Origin: Riptortus pedestris
Taxonomy: Eukaryota; Arthropoda; Insecta; Hemiptera; Alydidae
DNA: 64,000 nucleotides
Direction: 5' to 3'
Assembly (NCBI GenBank): GCA_019009955.1
Contig: CM032228.1
Span: forward strand, 221,253,001 to 221,317,000
The position numbers and the translations under genes are program-made. Positions 42,498-53,146 of this stretch are shown one piece after another. Within the stretch, counting starts at the first letter, position 1. The number at the start of each line of letters is the position of its first letter. The notes beneath the pieces are model-generated. The model was given only the letters and a program-made list of their open reading frames with translations, had not been told where the DNA came from and did not search any database.

Positions 42498-43085
42498 CGA
42501 ACAGGAGTGGGGGTTATGAGGGAGGCCTGAAATTAAAAGTAGCTATATTTCGTTTCCAATTGGTTTTTCGCCATATATGCACATAATAAAAGTTGTTTAT
42601 TTTGTTATTTAGAGTAACTTTTGTTATATACACTTTTTTCGTATACCGAATTATAAACGAGATATACCCTAAAACCTATGGCAGGACTCAACAATTTTAT
42701 TTGGCAACAAAAGACTCAACCGAACTAAATAAAACTCAGTACGTGTGTTAGCACTAACTCCTTCATTATAACAAGCCATGCCAACATTTCTAGGGACGGC
42801 CAGAAGTGGGGGTTGTAAGGGAGGCTTGAAATTAAAAATAGCGGTATTTCGTTTTCTTTTGGGTTTTGGCAAACATGCACATGACAGAATTTGTTTATTT
42901 TGTTATTTAAAGTAACTTTTATTATATTCACTTTTGTTTTATAACAAAGTATAAACGATATATACCCTAAAAACTAAAGCGGGAGCCAAACATTTTCTTG
43001 GCCACTAATTGTTGAACCGAACTTAACAAAACTCGGTGCGAGAATTAGCATTAATTGTTACTTGACTATAAGCTATATTAAAATT
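42498..43085 (+). repeat. REP-A fragment
   Basis: The fragment starts inside the element at CGAACAGGAGTGGGGGTTAT, next to the TA tract, so its first 300 bp are missing. Two and a half internal units are present. It ends near TAAAATTTTAATG at 43090 without the hairpin end. Confidence 0.75.
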
Positions 43086-43429
43086 TTAATGATGATGGTA
43101 TTTTATTTGGCAAGAATTTACTTTCCACAATATTTTAGCATTGTTTTCCCGTAAGGGTCAGTTGGGCGACTTAATAAGTCCCTCATCATTCCCTCTTCAC
43201 TGTTTGACACACCGTGAATAATTCAAATCATAATCACGGATAGCATTTTTTGTAATTAAATATCATCTATAATGTACGTATTTCGTATATACAATCTAGA
43301 TAAGGTACCGGCGATGCCCGGGAAATCATATTGACTGACTAATGATGGTATTTTTAGAGCAAGACTTCAATATGTACACACAAAATCAATTACACTTCGC
43401 TCCACGGCGAATTGTTTTTCGGGAAGGGC
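43086..43429 (-). repeat. REP-A-related divergent ends
   Basis: GATGATGGTATTTTATTTGG (43089) and GGTACCGGCGATGCCCGGGA (43302) resemble inverted CTAG-end regions of a divergent subtype. Words such as GGATAGCATTTTTTGTAATT recur at 59395. The structure is unclear. Confidence 0.4.
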
Positions 43430-45204
43430 CAGCTTTAGTTTTTAGGGTATATCTCGTTTATACTTTGTTATAAAACAAAAGTGAATATAATAAAAGTTAC
43501 TTTAAATAACAAAATAAACAACTTTTATCATATGCATATTTGCAGAAAACCCAATAGAAAACGAAATACTGTTATTTTTATTTTCAGGTCTCCCTTACAG
43601 TGGCGGTTTGCGTATAGGCACTGTGGAACTGCAGCATCCCCAATTTCCACTTGATATTATTTATAACATTTAATATAATGAGCCTTTTTCTTTAATTCTT
43701 TGTTTATACTTGTATAATATATAATTCTTTAGCATAATGCAGTAACCATCCCCTAGTTTAAGGAAAATGATACAAAAATCTTTGTATGGAGCTGTGTGCT
43801 TCACAGTTCCAGCGGCGAGGTGTTTGACTGTTGTGCGCATGCCCTCAGAGGAAGCTCCACAGGTATAGAGAGCACTGTCTTCCTCGCAGTGCCGACCGAA
43901 TAGATTATGCTTGAACAATTTAGGTTAAAGTAAGTAAAAAATGTTTGATTTTGTTCTTTTAGGATTTTATCAAGTTTCTGAATAAATTTTCTTTTTATAC
44001 ATGTTTGATTCCTTTTACACAATTTTAAAACAAAGGCTAAAAATTTTCTGGAGCAGCACCCCCGCTAATTTTAGCTACGAGCCGCCACTGCTCCCTTACA
44101 ACTCCCACTCCTGCCTGTCCCTAGAAATGTTGATATACCTCATTATAATGTAGTCCTAATACACGTACCGAGTTTTATTTATTTCGGTTGAGTATTTTGT
44201 GCCAAATAAAATGGTTGACTCCCGCTATAACTTTTAGCCTATAACGCATTTATACTTCGGTATATGACAAAAGTGTATATAACAAAATTTACTCGAAATA
44301 ACAAATTTAAACAACTTTTACTATGTGCATATATGGCGAAAAACCAATAGGAAACGAAATATCGCTACTTTTAATTTCAGGCCTCCCTCATAACCCCCAC
44401 TCCTGTTCGTTTCAGAGAATATTAATATAGCCTAAAGTCTAAGTTGGACTAGTAGTAATAAACATACCAAGTTTCATAAAATTCGGTTCAGCCGTGGAAA
44501 GGTAACAAACAAATAAACAAGCATACAAGAAACAAATTGCAGATTTCGTGTCAATAACCCCCACTCCTGCTCGTCCCTAGAAATAATTTAGACATTTACC
44601 CGTCCCAGTGTTTAAGGTTTCTACCCGTCGTTGCTGTGGATTTGCTAATAATAAAATTAATTTTTTATGTAAGTGTTCACTGTCCTCCAAATTGTCATAT
44701 TTCCCGTCTCCTGTGCATTATGCATAGATTTCAGCTATTAAGGACAAAATGTTAACATAGATTTGAATTAATTTTTCCAGGTGAGGTACCTCATAGTTCA
44801 AACTGCAATAAATTGTTGACCATATCAATATTTCTACGCAAATTACTTGCTTCATAACTTGTTCCCAATAAAATGTTTCAAACAAAAGTTACTCTAAATA
44901 ACAAAGTAAACAACTTTTGTTATGTGCACCATTGTCGAAAAAGAAATAGACAATGAAATATCACGAGTTTTTATTTCAGGCCTCCCTCATAACACCCATT
45001 CCCGTTTGGACCTACAAATTTTAATATAGCTTATAATCATTAAAGAATTAATGCTGATTCACATACAGAGTTTTGTTAATTTCGGTTCAATCGTTAGTGC
45101 CCAACAAAATTGTAGGCTCCGGCTTTAGTATTTAGTGTATATCTCGTTTATACTTTGTTATACTACAAAAGTGAATATAACAAAAGATACTTTAAATAAC
45201 AAAG
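43430..45204 (-). repeat. REP-A-derived array of internal units
   Basis: Inverted internal units occur repeatedly, with CCCCCACTCCTG, AACAAAATAAACAACTTTT and CATACCGAGTTTT blocks. The hAT MITE at 43598-44090 interrupts one. A partial element edge is seen near 44500 (AAGGTAACAAACAAATAAAC), then a new copy's 3' part begins near 44585 (ACATTTACCCGTCCCAGTGT). This is at least two rearranged copies. Confidence 0.6.
43598..44090. mobile_element. hAT-type MITE, 493 bp, with 8-bp target duplication
   Basis: The ends are CAGTGGCGGTTTGCG and its partial inverse ending GCCGCCACTG. The target duplication CTCCCTTA is perfect at 43590-43597 and 44091-44098. The host REP-A unit reads continuously across the site. 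No transposase is encoded. CAGTGGCGG ends are known from non-autonomous hAT elements. Confidence 0.9.
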
Positions 45205-45661
45205 TAAACAACTTTTGCCATGTGCATATTTGCAGGAAACCCAATAGAAAACGAAATATCACTATTTTTAATTTCAGGCTTCCCTTATAACCCCCACTTC
45301 TGCCCGTCCCTAGAAATGTAAGTATCGCTTATTATAAGGAAGGCGTTAGTGCTAATACACATACCGGGTGTTTTATTTAGTTCGGTTGAGTCTTTTGTGC
45401 CAAATAAAATTGTTGACTCCCGCTATAATTTTTAGCGTATAACGCCTTTATACTTCGGTATACGAATAAACAATTTTCATTTTTTTAATTTCAGGCCTAC
45501 CTCATAACCGCCACTCCTGTTCGTTTCAGAGAATATTAATATAGCCTAAAGTCTAAGTTGGACTAGTAGTAATAAACATACCAAGTATCATAAGGGAAAT
45601 CAGCTATTGAGGTCGTACTCATGACGCGATTTTCGAAAATTTTCCTCAAATGTCCATCGAT
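45205..45661 (-). repeat. Left arm of a large inverted duplication
   Basis: The arm is REP-A internal sequence joined to the start of an HLE half. It is the inverted copy of 46404-46866. Shared peculiarities include CATACCGGGTGTTTTATTTA, an internal deletion joining TATACGAATAAACAATTTTC, and the REP-A/HLE junction ACCAAGTATCATAAGGGAAA. Confidence 0.88.
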
Positions 45662-45697
45662 CCTACCCAGGAGATGACGAAAATGAGGTCCGTTCAA

Positions 45698-45742
<45 letters not shown>

Positions 45743-46403
45743 CTAGCTCAGATACCCGGCTTCGCTCGGGAATTCATTTGAGGCTGAATGGTGATGGTAT
45801 ATTTTTGGCAAGGCTTTAGTTTGAACAATATTTTGACATTTGCCGTTCCAGTGTTTAGGGTTAATACCCGTTGTTGGCATTTGTTAATAATAAAATTATT
45901 TTTTTATGTAAGACTTCACTGTCCTGCATATTGTCATATTTCCCGTCTCCTGTGCATTATGCATAGATTTGAATTATTAAGGAGAAAATATTGACATACA
46001 TTTGAATTAATTTTTTCAGGTGAGGTACCTCGTAGTTCATATTTAAAAGAAGTGTTGAGCAAATTTCTCTAAATAACAAAATAAACAATTTTTGTTATGT
46101 GCATATTTGCTGAAACCCCAATAGGAAATCATTATTATTAATTTCAGGACTCCCTTATAACCCCCACTCCTGCCCGTCCCTAGAAATGTTAGTATGGCTT
46201 ATTACAATGAAGGCGTTAGTACTAATTCACATACCGAGTTTGGTTTAATTCGTTTGAGTCTTTAGTGCCAAATAAAATTGTGGACTCCCGCTTTAGTTTA
46301 TAGCGTATAAGTCATTTATGCTTCCGTATATGGAAAAGTGCATATAACAAAAGTTACTCTAAATAACAAAATAAACAACTTTTGTTATGTGCATATTTGT
46401 TGA
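45662..46403 (-). repeat. Spacer of inverted duplication: HLE half, (TA)n and REP-A end
   Basis: The HLE half continues to TCCGTTCAAAACT at 45702, then (TA)n to 45738. Then comes the inverted REP-A end CTAGCTCAGATACCCGGCTT from 45743, with the hairpin in the form CCCGGCTTCGCTCGGG. REP-A internal sequence runs to about 46400 in the minus sense. Confidence 0.8.
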
Positions 46404-46866
46404 ATCGATGGACATTTGAGGAAAATTTTCGAAAATCGCGTCATGAGTACGACCTCAATAGCTGATTTCCCTTATGATACTTGGTATGTTTATTACTACT
46501 AGTCCAACTTAGACTTTAGGCTATATTAATATTCTCTGAAACGAACAGGAGTGGGGGTTATGAGGGAGGCCTGAAATTAAAAAAATGAAAATTGTTTATT
46601 CGTATACCGAAGTATAAAGGCGTTATACGCTAAAAATTATAGCGGGAGTCAACAATTTTATTTGGCACAAAAGACTCAACCGAACTAAATAAAACACCCG
46701 GTATGTGTATTAGCACTAACGCCTTCCTTATAATAAGCCATACTTACATTTCTAGGGACGGGCAGAAGTGGGGGTTATAAGGGAAGCCTGAAATTAAAAA
46801 TAGTGATATTTCGTTTTCTATTGGGGGTTTCGGCAAATATACACATAACAAAGTTGTTTATTTTAT
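46404..46866 (+). repeat. Right arm of a large inverted duplication
   Basis: This is the inverse of 45205-45661. It starts ATCGATGGACATTTGAGGAA and carries the same HLE/REP-A junction, TTTCCCTTATGATACTTGGT. Few mismatches are visible. Confidence 0.88.
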
Positions 46867-47196
46867 TATTTAGAGAAATTTGCCCAATAATTCTTTGGAA
46901 CTACCAGGTACCTCACCGGGAAAAATGAATTCAAATGTATGTTAATATTTTGTGCTTAATTATTCAAATCTTGCATAATGCACAGGAAACGGGAAATATG
47001 ACAATATGGAGGACAGTGAAGTCTTACATAAAAAAATTATTTTATTATTAACAAATCCACAGAAACGACGGGTATTTAAACTAAACAGTGGGACGGGTAA
47101 ATGTCAAAATATTGTGAAAAGCAAAGCCTTGCCAAAAAAATACCATCACCATTCAGCCTCAAATGAATTCCCGAGCGAAGCCGGGTATCTGAGCTA

Positions 47197-47197
<1 letters not shown>
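46867..47197 (+). repeat. REP-A 3' part with CTAG end
   Basis: It continues from the right arm and contains GACAATATGGAGGACAGTGA and GAAACGACGGGTATTTAAAC. The hairpin reads CCCGAGCGAAGCCGGG and the copy ends GAGCTAG at 47197. Confidence 0.85.

Positions 47198-47250
<53 letters not shown>
47198..47250. repeat. (TA)n microsatellite
   Basis: Pure TA between the REP-A CTAG end and the HLE hairpin half. Confidence 0.95.
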
Positions 47251-47254
<4 letters not shown>

Positions 47255-47692
47255 CTGTTAACACTCTAGCGGTCGCAATTTTTGTTTAATCGTCACCAAA
47301 CGGGCTATTTAATCGTTTTATGTAAAAAGGAAGATCAAGTTCGTTAACGGCTGAAATCGGATAAGTGGGAGAGGGGGGGTTAGAGGGGGATTTTCAAAAA
47401 TTCAAAATATCTCCGTTATTATGCATCGGATTGCAAATTAAAAGTACTATAAATATTGTTATATACATTTATTCTCTATCTTGAATAATAACCGAGATAT
47501 TTGCATTTTTCTGTTTTCAGCTTCTGAGATGAGATCGGCTAACTTCGGGTCTAGTCGTGAGTTTCCGTCAAGAGCTAGTTCCGACCGTTCTCGTAACTGT
47601 TTGACTCTCTATACTGAAGTTTCTTTATTATAAAACTTCACGTGGGAATCTGCTTAGTTTACGCAGCCCCTGCGTGACGGACTTTTATTAGT
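47251..47692 (-). repeat. HLE hairpin-end half
   Basis: Inverted half: TTGTCTGTTAACACTCTAGC at the inner side, then GATATTTGCATTTTTCTGTT and CTTCACGTGGGAATCTGCTT, and the hairpin ACGCAGCCCCTGCGT followed by GACGGACTTTT. With the half at 45598-45702 it would make one HLE split by about 1.5 kb of REP-A material. Confidence 0.85.
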
Positions 47693-47699
47693 GCTTAAT

Positions 47700-48430
47700 G
47701 AATCGTTCTTAATGTTTGCATATTATGAAAAATGATTTTATGTTATAATCACGTATGATAACTCTAAATATGATTCGGATTAGTGAGGTGATATATCTCC
47801 GTCGCCTTCTTCTCAGTTATTTATTTTTCCTAAAAAATAACAATGTTATTTACTATTTTCAATAGAAATGCAAACTATAAGAGCATTTCCGTTATTTAAT
47901 TTCTATAACGTATTATTTAAACAATGTGATGCTGAATTGGCACAAGGAGTGATAGCGGAAGTTATAGGGATCAAACTCTTTGGTTCTGCTCTAGTATATT
48001 ATCTTATTTCTGATATCTTGATGTTATTGAAACAAATATGTACCATCATAACAATTAGACGTTAATGGTAATGTCATATGAAAAAAGACAATATCCGTTT
48101 AAACTTGATATGATTTAAAGTATTACTTATTTTACTGGGAGGGTAACGATCTCTTCTCCCCACCTATGTATTTGAATATAAATGAAATTATTTTTAGGGT
48201 AATACTATTATTTAATTCCATCAGGTAGATATATTATTAAAATAATACTTTGAATCAATAATTTAAGGAAAACAGGTGATAGCCCTCATGCTGGAGCGGA
48301 AGATGACAGGAGCCTAAACAGTTAATTGAGTTAACTTATTGCCTGTGAAGTGCTGGCATTACTGGAAGTGATTTACCATGAGCTCTAATATTATGCTCTA
48401 ATATAATCTAATGTACGAAACTATGCTTCA
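47700..48430 (+). repeat. Module D, copy 1
   Basis: The stretch is an inverted copy of 59460-60000. Shared words are GATTCGGATTAGTGAGGT, ACTATAAGAGCATTTCCGTT, CGTTAATGGTAATGTCAT and GGAGCGGAAGATGAC. Both copies adjoin REP-A end regions, so D may be an internal module of a longer REP-A form. No frame is supported. Confidence 0.7.
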
Positions 48431-48510
48431 ACTATTGCCTTGCCCAAAAAAAGTACTATCATCATTCAGCCTCAAATGATTTCCCGAGCGAAGCCGGGTA
48501 CCTTAGGTAG
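48431..48510 (+). repeat. REP-A terminal fragment
   Basis: It contains CATTCAGCCTCAAATGATTT and CCCGAGCGAAGCCGGG, and ends GTACCTTAGGTAG, a variant of TATCTGAGCTAG. Confidence 0.75.
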
Positions 48511-48522
48511 TATATGTATATA

Positions 48523-48557
48523 TAATTTTGAACGGACCTCATTTTCGTTATCTCCTT
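48523..48557 (+). repeat. HLE half, start only
   Basis: ATTTTGAACGGACCTCATTT and CGTTATCTCCT are present; the remaining 90 bp are replaced by the next REP-A copy. Confidence 0.6.
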
Positions 48558-50376
48558 TATTATTGTTGTTTGTTTCCTTTTCACGCATAAACGGATGAAC
48601 TGAATTTTATGAAACTTGGTATGTATATTACTACTAACCTAACTTAGACTTTAGGCTATGTTAATATTCTAGGAGACGAGCAGTAGTGGGGGTTATAAGT
48701 GGAGCCTAAAATTAAAAATAGCGATATTTCGTTTCCTTTTGGTTTTTCGGCAAATACAAACATAACAAAAGTTGTTTATTTTGTTATTTAGAGTAACTTT
48801 TGTTATATACACTTTTCCCGTATACCGAATTATAAACGAGATAAGCGCTAAAACCTATAGCGGAAGTGAACAATTTTATTTGGGACGAAAGACCCATCCC
48901 AAATAAATAAAACTCGGTATATGTATTAGCACTAACGCTTTCATTATAACAAGCCATACCAACATATCTAGGGGTGGGCAGAAGTGGGGGTTATAAGGGG
49001 AGCCAGAAGTTTAAAATAGCGATATTTCGTTTCCTATTGGGTATTCGGCAAATATGAACATAACAAAAGTTGTTTATTTTGTTATTTAGAGTAACTTTTG
49101 TTATATAAACTTTTCCCGTATACCGAATTATAAACGAGATATACGCTAAAACCTATAGCGGAAGTGAACAATTTTATTTGGGACAAAAGACCCAACCCAA
49201 ATAAATAAAACTCGGTATATGTATTAGCACTAACGCTTTCATTAGAACAAGCCATACCAACAAATCTAAGGACGGGCAGGAGTGAGGGTTATAAGGGGAG
49301 CCAGAAATTTAAAATAGCAATATTTCGTTTCCTATTGGGTATTCGGCAAATATGAACATAACAAAAGTTGTTTATTTTGTTATTTAGAGTAACTTTTGTT
49401 ATATATACTTTTTTCGTATACCGAATTATAAACGAGATATACATTAAAACCTATAGCGGAAGTGAACAATTTTATTTGGGACAAAAGACCCAACCCAAAT
49501 AAATAAAACTCGGTATATGTATTAGCACTAACGCTTTCATTAGAACAAGCCATACCAACAAATCTAAGGACGGGCAGGAGTGGGGGTTGTAAGGGAGGCC
49601 TGAGTTTAAAAATAGCGGTTTTTCGTTTTCCATTCGTTTTTCAGCAAATATGAACATAACAAAAGTTGTTTATTTTGTTATTTAGAGTAACTTTTGTGAT
49701 ATTCATTTTCGTGCTTTAACAAAATATAAACGAGATATACACTATAAACTAAAGCGGGAGTAAACTATTTCATTGGGCGCTAACGATTAAACCGAACTTA
49801 AAAAAACTCGGTATGTTAATTAGCATTAATTCTTCCATGATTATAAGCTACATTAAAATTTTTAGGTTAAAACGGGAGTGGGGGTTATAAGGGAGGCCTG
49901 AAATAAAAATTCGCGATATTTCATTGTCTATTTGTTTTTCGACAAACGTGCACATAACAAAAGTTGTTTACTTTGTTATTTAGATTAACTTTTGTTTTAT
50001 ACATTTCTTCAGGAACAATGTGTGGAGCAAGTAATTTGCGTAGAAATATTGATATGCTCAACAATTTATTGCAGTTTGAACTATGAAGTACCTCACCTGG
50101 AAAAATTAATTCAAATCTATGTTAACATTTTGTCCTTAATAGCTGAAATCTATGCATAATGCACAGGAGACGGGAAATATGACAATTTGGAGGACAGTGA
50201 ACACTTATATAAAAAAATAATTTTATTATTAACAAATGCCAACAACGGGTATTAACCCTAAACACTGGGACGGGTAAATGTCTAAATATAATGTGAAGTA
50301 AAGCCTTGCAAAAAAAAAATACCATCACCATTCAGCCTCAAATCAAGTCCCGGGCGAAGCCGGGTATCTGAGATAG
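48558..50376 (+). repeat. REP-A long copy with 298-bp internal tandem
   Basis: The start is truncated (from about GTTTGTTTCCTTTTCACGCA) and the end is intact, with hairpin CCCGGGCGAAGCCGGG and GTATCTGAGATAG at 50376. Five to six internal units are present, making it the longest copy here. Units in the 48840-49560 region are near-identical tandem copies. Confidence 0.8.
48725..49640 (+). repeat. 298-bp tandem repeat within REP-A
   Basis: AAATAAATAAAACTCGGTAT begins at 48901, 49199 and 49497, a spacing of exactly 298 bp, and TATACCGAATTATAAACGAG recurs with the same spacing. The copies differ at only a few positions (for example AGGGGTGGGCAG versus AAGGACGGGCAG), so the amplification is younger than the other units. 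Confidence 0.85.
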
Positions 50377-50439
50377 TTAGACATAAAACTGTAATTTTAA
50401 TTAATGAAGCCAAAAATAAGAAAAGTTACAAAAAGATTC

Positions 50440-51180
50440 CAACTGATATAATACTTGTTTGGCAGAAAAGTTAAAGCAGTATGAAAAAATTACTACAAAT
50501 TATGTTTAGGAAAATAAAGAAATTTTAATAGTTAAAGCAAATAAATCAAATAAGACAGTAATAATGAATAGGAATGATTACACTATGAAAATGCAATACA
50601 TATTAAATGATAAACAAATGTTTAAAGAGATTGACTATTATGCGACGAACAGCCTTCAAAATAAAGTCATAAATTATGTGGATAAATTGATAAAAAATAA
50701 TTTCATAATGAAGAAAGGTAAATCAAAATTTATAAATTACATTAGTATGCCACCTCTAATCTCTGGTTTATTTAAACTGCATTAAGATGGCAAACCGCTT
50801 CGCCCTATAGTTAGTGGTTGCGAGTCACCGTTTCACGAATTGGCAAAATTATTTGATAAAGATTCGAAACCATTTGGCCCGGATAATCCCTTTGCTGTTT
50901 TCAGCGCTGTTCATCTAAGAAATAAACTTAAAAATACAAAAGTTTTTCCCAATTACAAATTCACTTGACATAATTAATATGTATCCAACTATACCGGTAG
51001 ACTATGTCATAAAAATACGAAAATTAAAGATAAAGATTTCATTAGACAATATAGAAGAATATAGACTAATAAAAAAGCAAAAGCTAACAAGCAACGAATT
51101 AAAATTAGAAACAAATAAAAATAATAAGAGAAAGAGAATAGATGTCGTCGACCAGATGATAAATCAGAGATATTACTAAC
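50440..51180 (+). pseudogene. Penelope-like element RT fragment
   Basis: The frame from about 50525 reads IVKANKSNKTVIMNRNDYTM and MQYILNDKQMFKEIDYY. After an in-frame TAA at 50783-50785 it continues DGKPLRPIVSGCESPFHELA and KLFDKDS. A K-H-K-DG..PLRPIVS pattern and the preceding NK..VIMN pattern are typical of the N-terminal RT region of Penelope-like elements. Then stops accumulate. It is AT-richer than the LINEs here. The C-terminal RT and endonuclease are absent. Confidence 0.75.
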
Positions 51181-51222
51181 TTTTAATACTAACTTTAATT
51201 CCCTCAAAGGAAATCTGCTAAT

Positions 51223-53146
51223 AAAGTGGCCGTTAAAATTTATTAATTATAAATTAATTAAAATAATTATTTAAAGTACATTAAAAATATTTAATTTGGA
51301 TAATGTTTGAATAGCGCGTTATGTGCTTAATATGTATTTGGTCATTCCAGACAAGGAAACAAGTTCAAGGTGAACCAGCTTCTATTTTAATATAAATGCG
51401 ATATCAGTTATCAAATTGGTGATAGCCAAATCAACATGTCAGTTGGATTAACCAGTGTTTATTCCGTTCTTCGATAGAGGCAGTCAATTTTGTTATATGC
51501 AGAAAAGGGATTCTAATTGTGCAGAAAATATATTGAAGATGGCAGGCCGCTTGTAACGGTGATCGTGAGAAGGGATAATCGGGAGAAGATCTCCACTACA
51601 GGCATAGCTGCTTTTTCCTCGTTCGTATTCAGTCATCTTTACACAGCCAGGCTAAGGTTAGTAAAATTGTATATAACTTACATTCTTTCCTTGCTCAACT
51701 CCTCTGGGATGACTTAATAACGATAAATAGAACTTTGTACCATCCAGTAATCTAAATAGATCTTTAAATGTAATTAAATTTAGCTTATAACCTTATAGGG
51801 AGTTACATGACCTTTACTATTAGTAGTTGTAAATAATTGGGAGAGTATGCATATTTTACAGAACTAGTGTTTGTTTAATCTAGTATTTTTGTGGACACGA
51901 GATTTCAAAACTGAAATAAACATAATTATTGTCCCTGCATGTCATTATGAAAATTACGTCATTCCGTATTTCCTCGTCAATATTCTATATTAAAAAGAAT
52001 CAGTATTAAAAGTCTTGGACTGCAGATTTCCCGTGTTGGAATGACACGCTGGTGAATTCATTTCATCATCTATTTATTCTCTATATTTCTATATGGTTAA
52101 GAAGCTTGTGTAAACAAAAACTAAAATGTTTGTTTGTTTCATAAGGTTGTACTAGGTTCCCATCGCCCTGTAATATCTATAAGAAACTAAAATGTTAGCT
52201 GGACAAGAAAGGTTGGATAGTCAATACTACATTTTAGTTTCTTGTCCAGAAGCTAAAATGTAAGCTTGGCAAGAAATATTCATTTACTCAAAGTAAAAAT
52301 TCGATGAGTTGAAGTAAGATGGCAAGGGTTACAGGATTAACTCTTTTCACATTTATCATCATCATTATGTAAAGGCTACGGTCTTATAGTTGAAATCTCA
52401 GTGTTCTTTGGGAATCTGCTCTTTTCATATTACTATAACCATCGAAATCCATAACAAGTTTGATGTCTTTAAAATAGGTTTTTCTAGGCTTCTCTCATCA
52501 CCCATGACCAAAGAATGACCTGACCTTCAAATATATTTATGAGGAAATTGTTGTGCCATATGATATACTACTTACATATCTCATGTAGAACTTCCATGGA
52601 TTGTGCACCAAATCTGTGGAATAAGCAGTATACTCTATATCCGAATATTTAGCAAACATCCATGCTTATATGCTTATTAGTTGGAATACTCCTTTTGCTT
52701 TGGAATACTTGTTTAGCAAATGATATTCTTCTTCTATCGACATCAGCTCTACTATCATTGTCTTCAGTGATGATGCTTCCTTGGTCCTAGGAGACTCCTT
52801 CACTTCTTCAAATATAACACCACTCTGCAACATTTTTTATGTTTTTATATTTTCTTTAAGGTATTTTCTTCACTGAATTCGAATATGCAGTCCGTTTTTA
52901 TCTATCACGTACAGTTTTCATAGAGCCTCACATGATGCTATTAAATATTTTTATTAATTTCGGCCTGTTAGAGAGGGTATTTCAATCATAATTATTGACA
53001 GTTGGCATCACTGTGCGAGTCAAAGCGCCATTTCCTGTACCTCTCTCTGTAGATGACATAGCTTGTTTGAGATTATGTTATGTTATTACTTAGTTTATGT
53101 ATAGAACAGTGATTTTCAGTTTTAAAAAGACGTTTAAGTAAGTGAA
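51223..53146. other. Unannotated AT-rich stretch
   Basis: There is no supported gene. A small inverted pair at about 52185-52250 repeats AACTAAAATGTTAGCTGGAC in inverse (GTCCAGAAGCTAAAATGT near 52245 is a direct relative). A worn HLE end (GGAAATCTGCTAA) lies just before at 51209-51221. The remainder is featureless to me. Confidence 0.5.

Noticed and set aside
48725..49640. CRISPR-like regular repeats
   Set aside because: The repeat unit is 298 bp with no short repeat/unique spacer pattern, no cas genes, and the context is eukaryotic.
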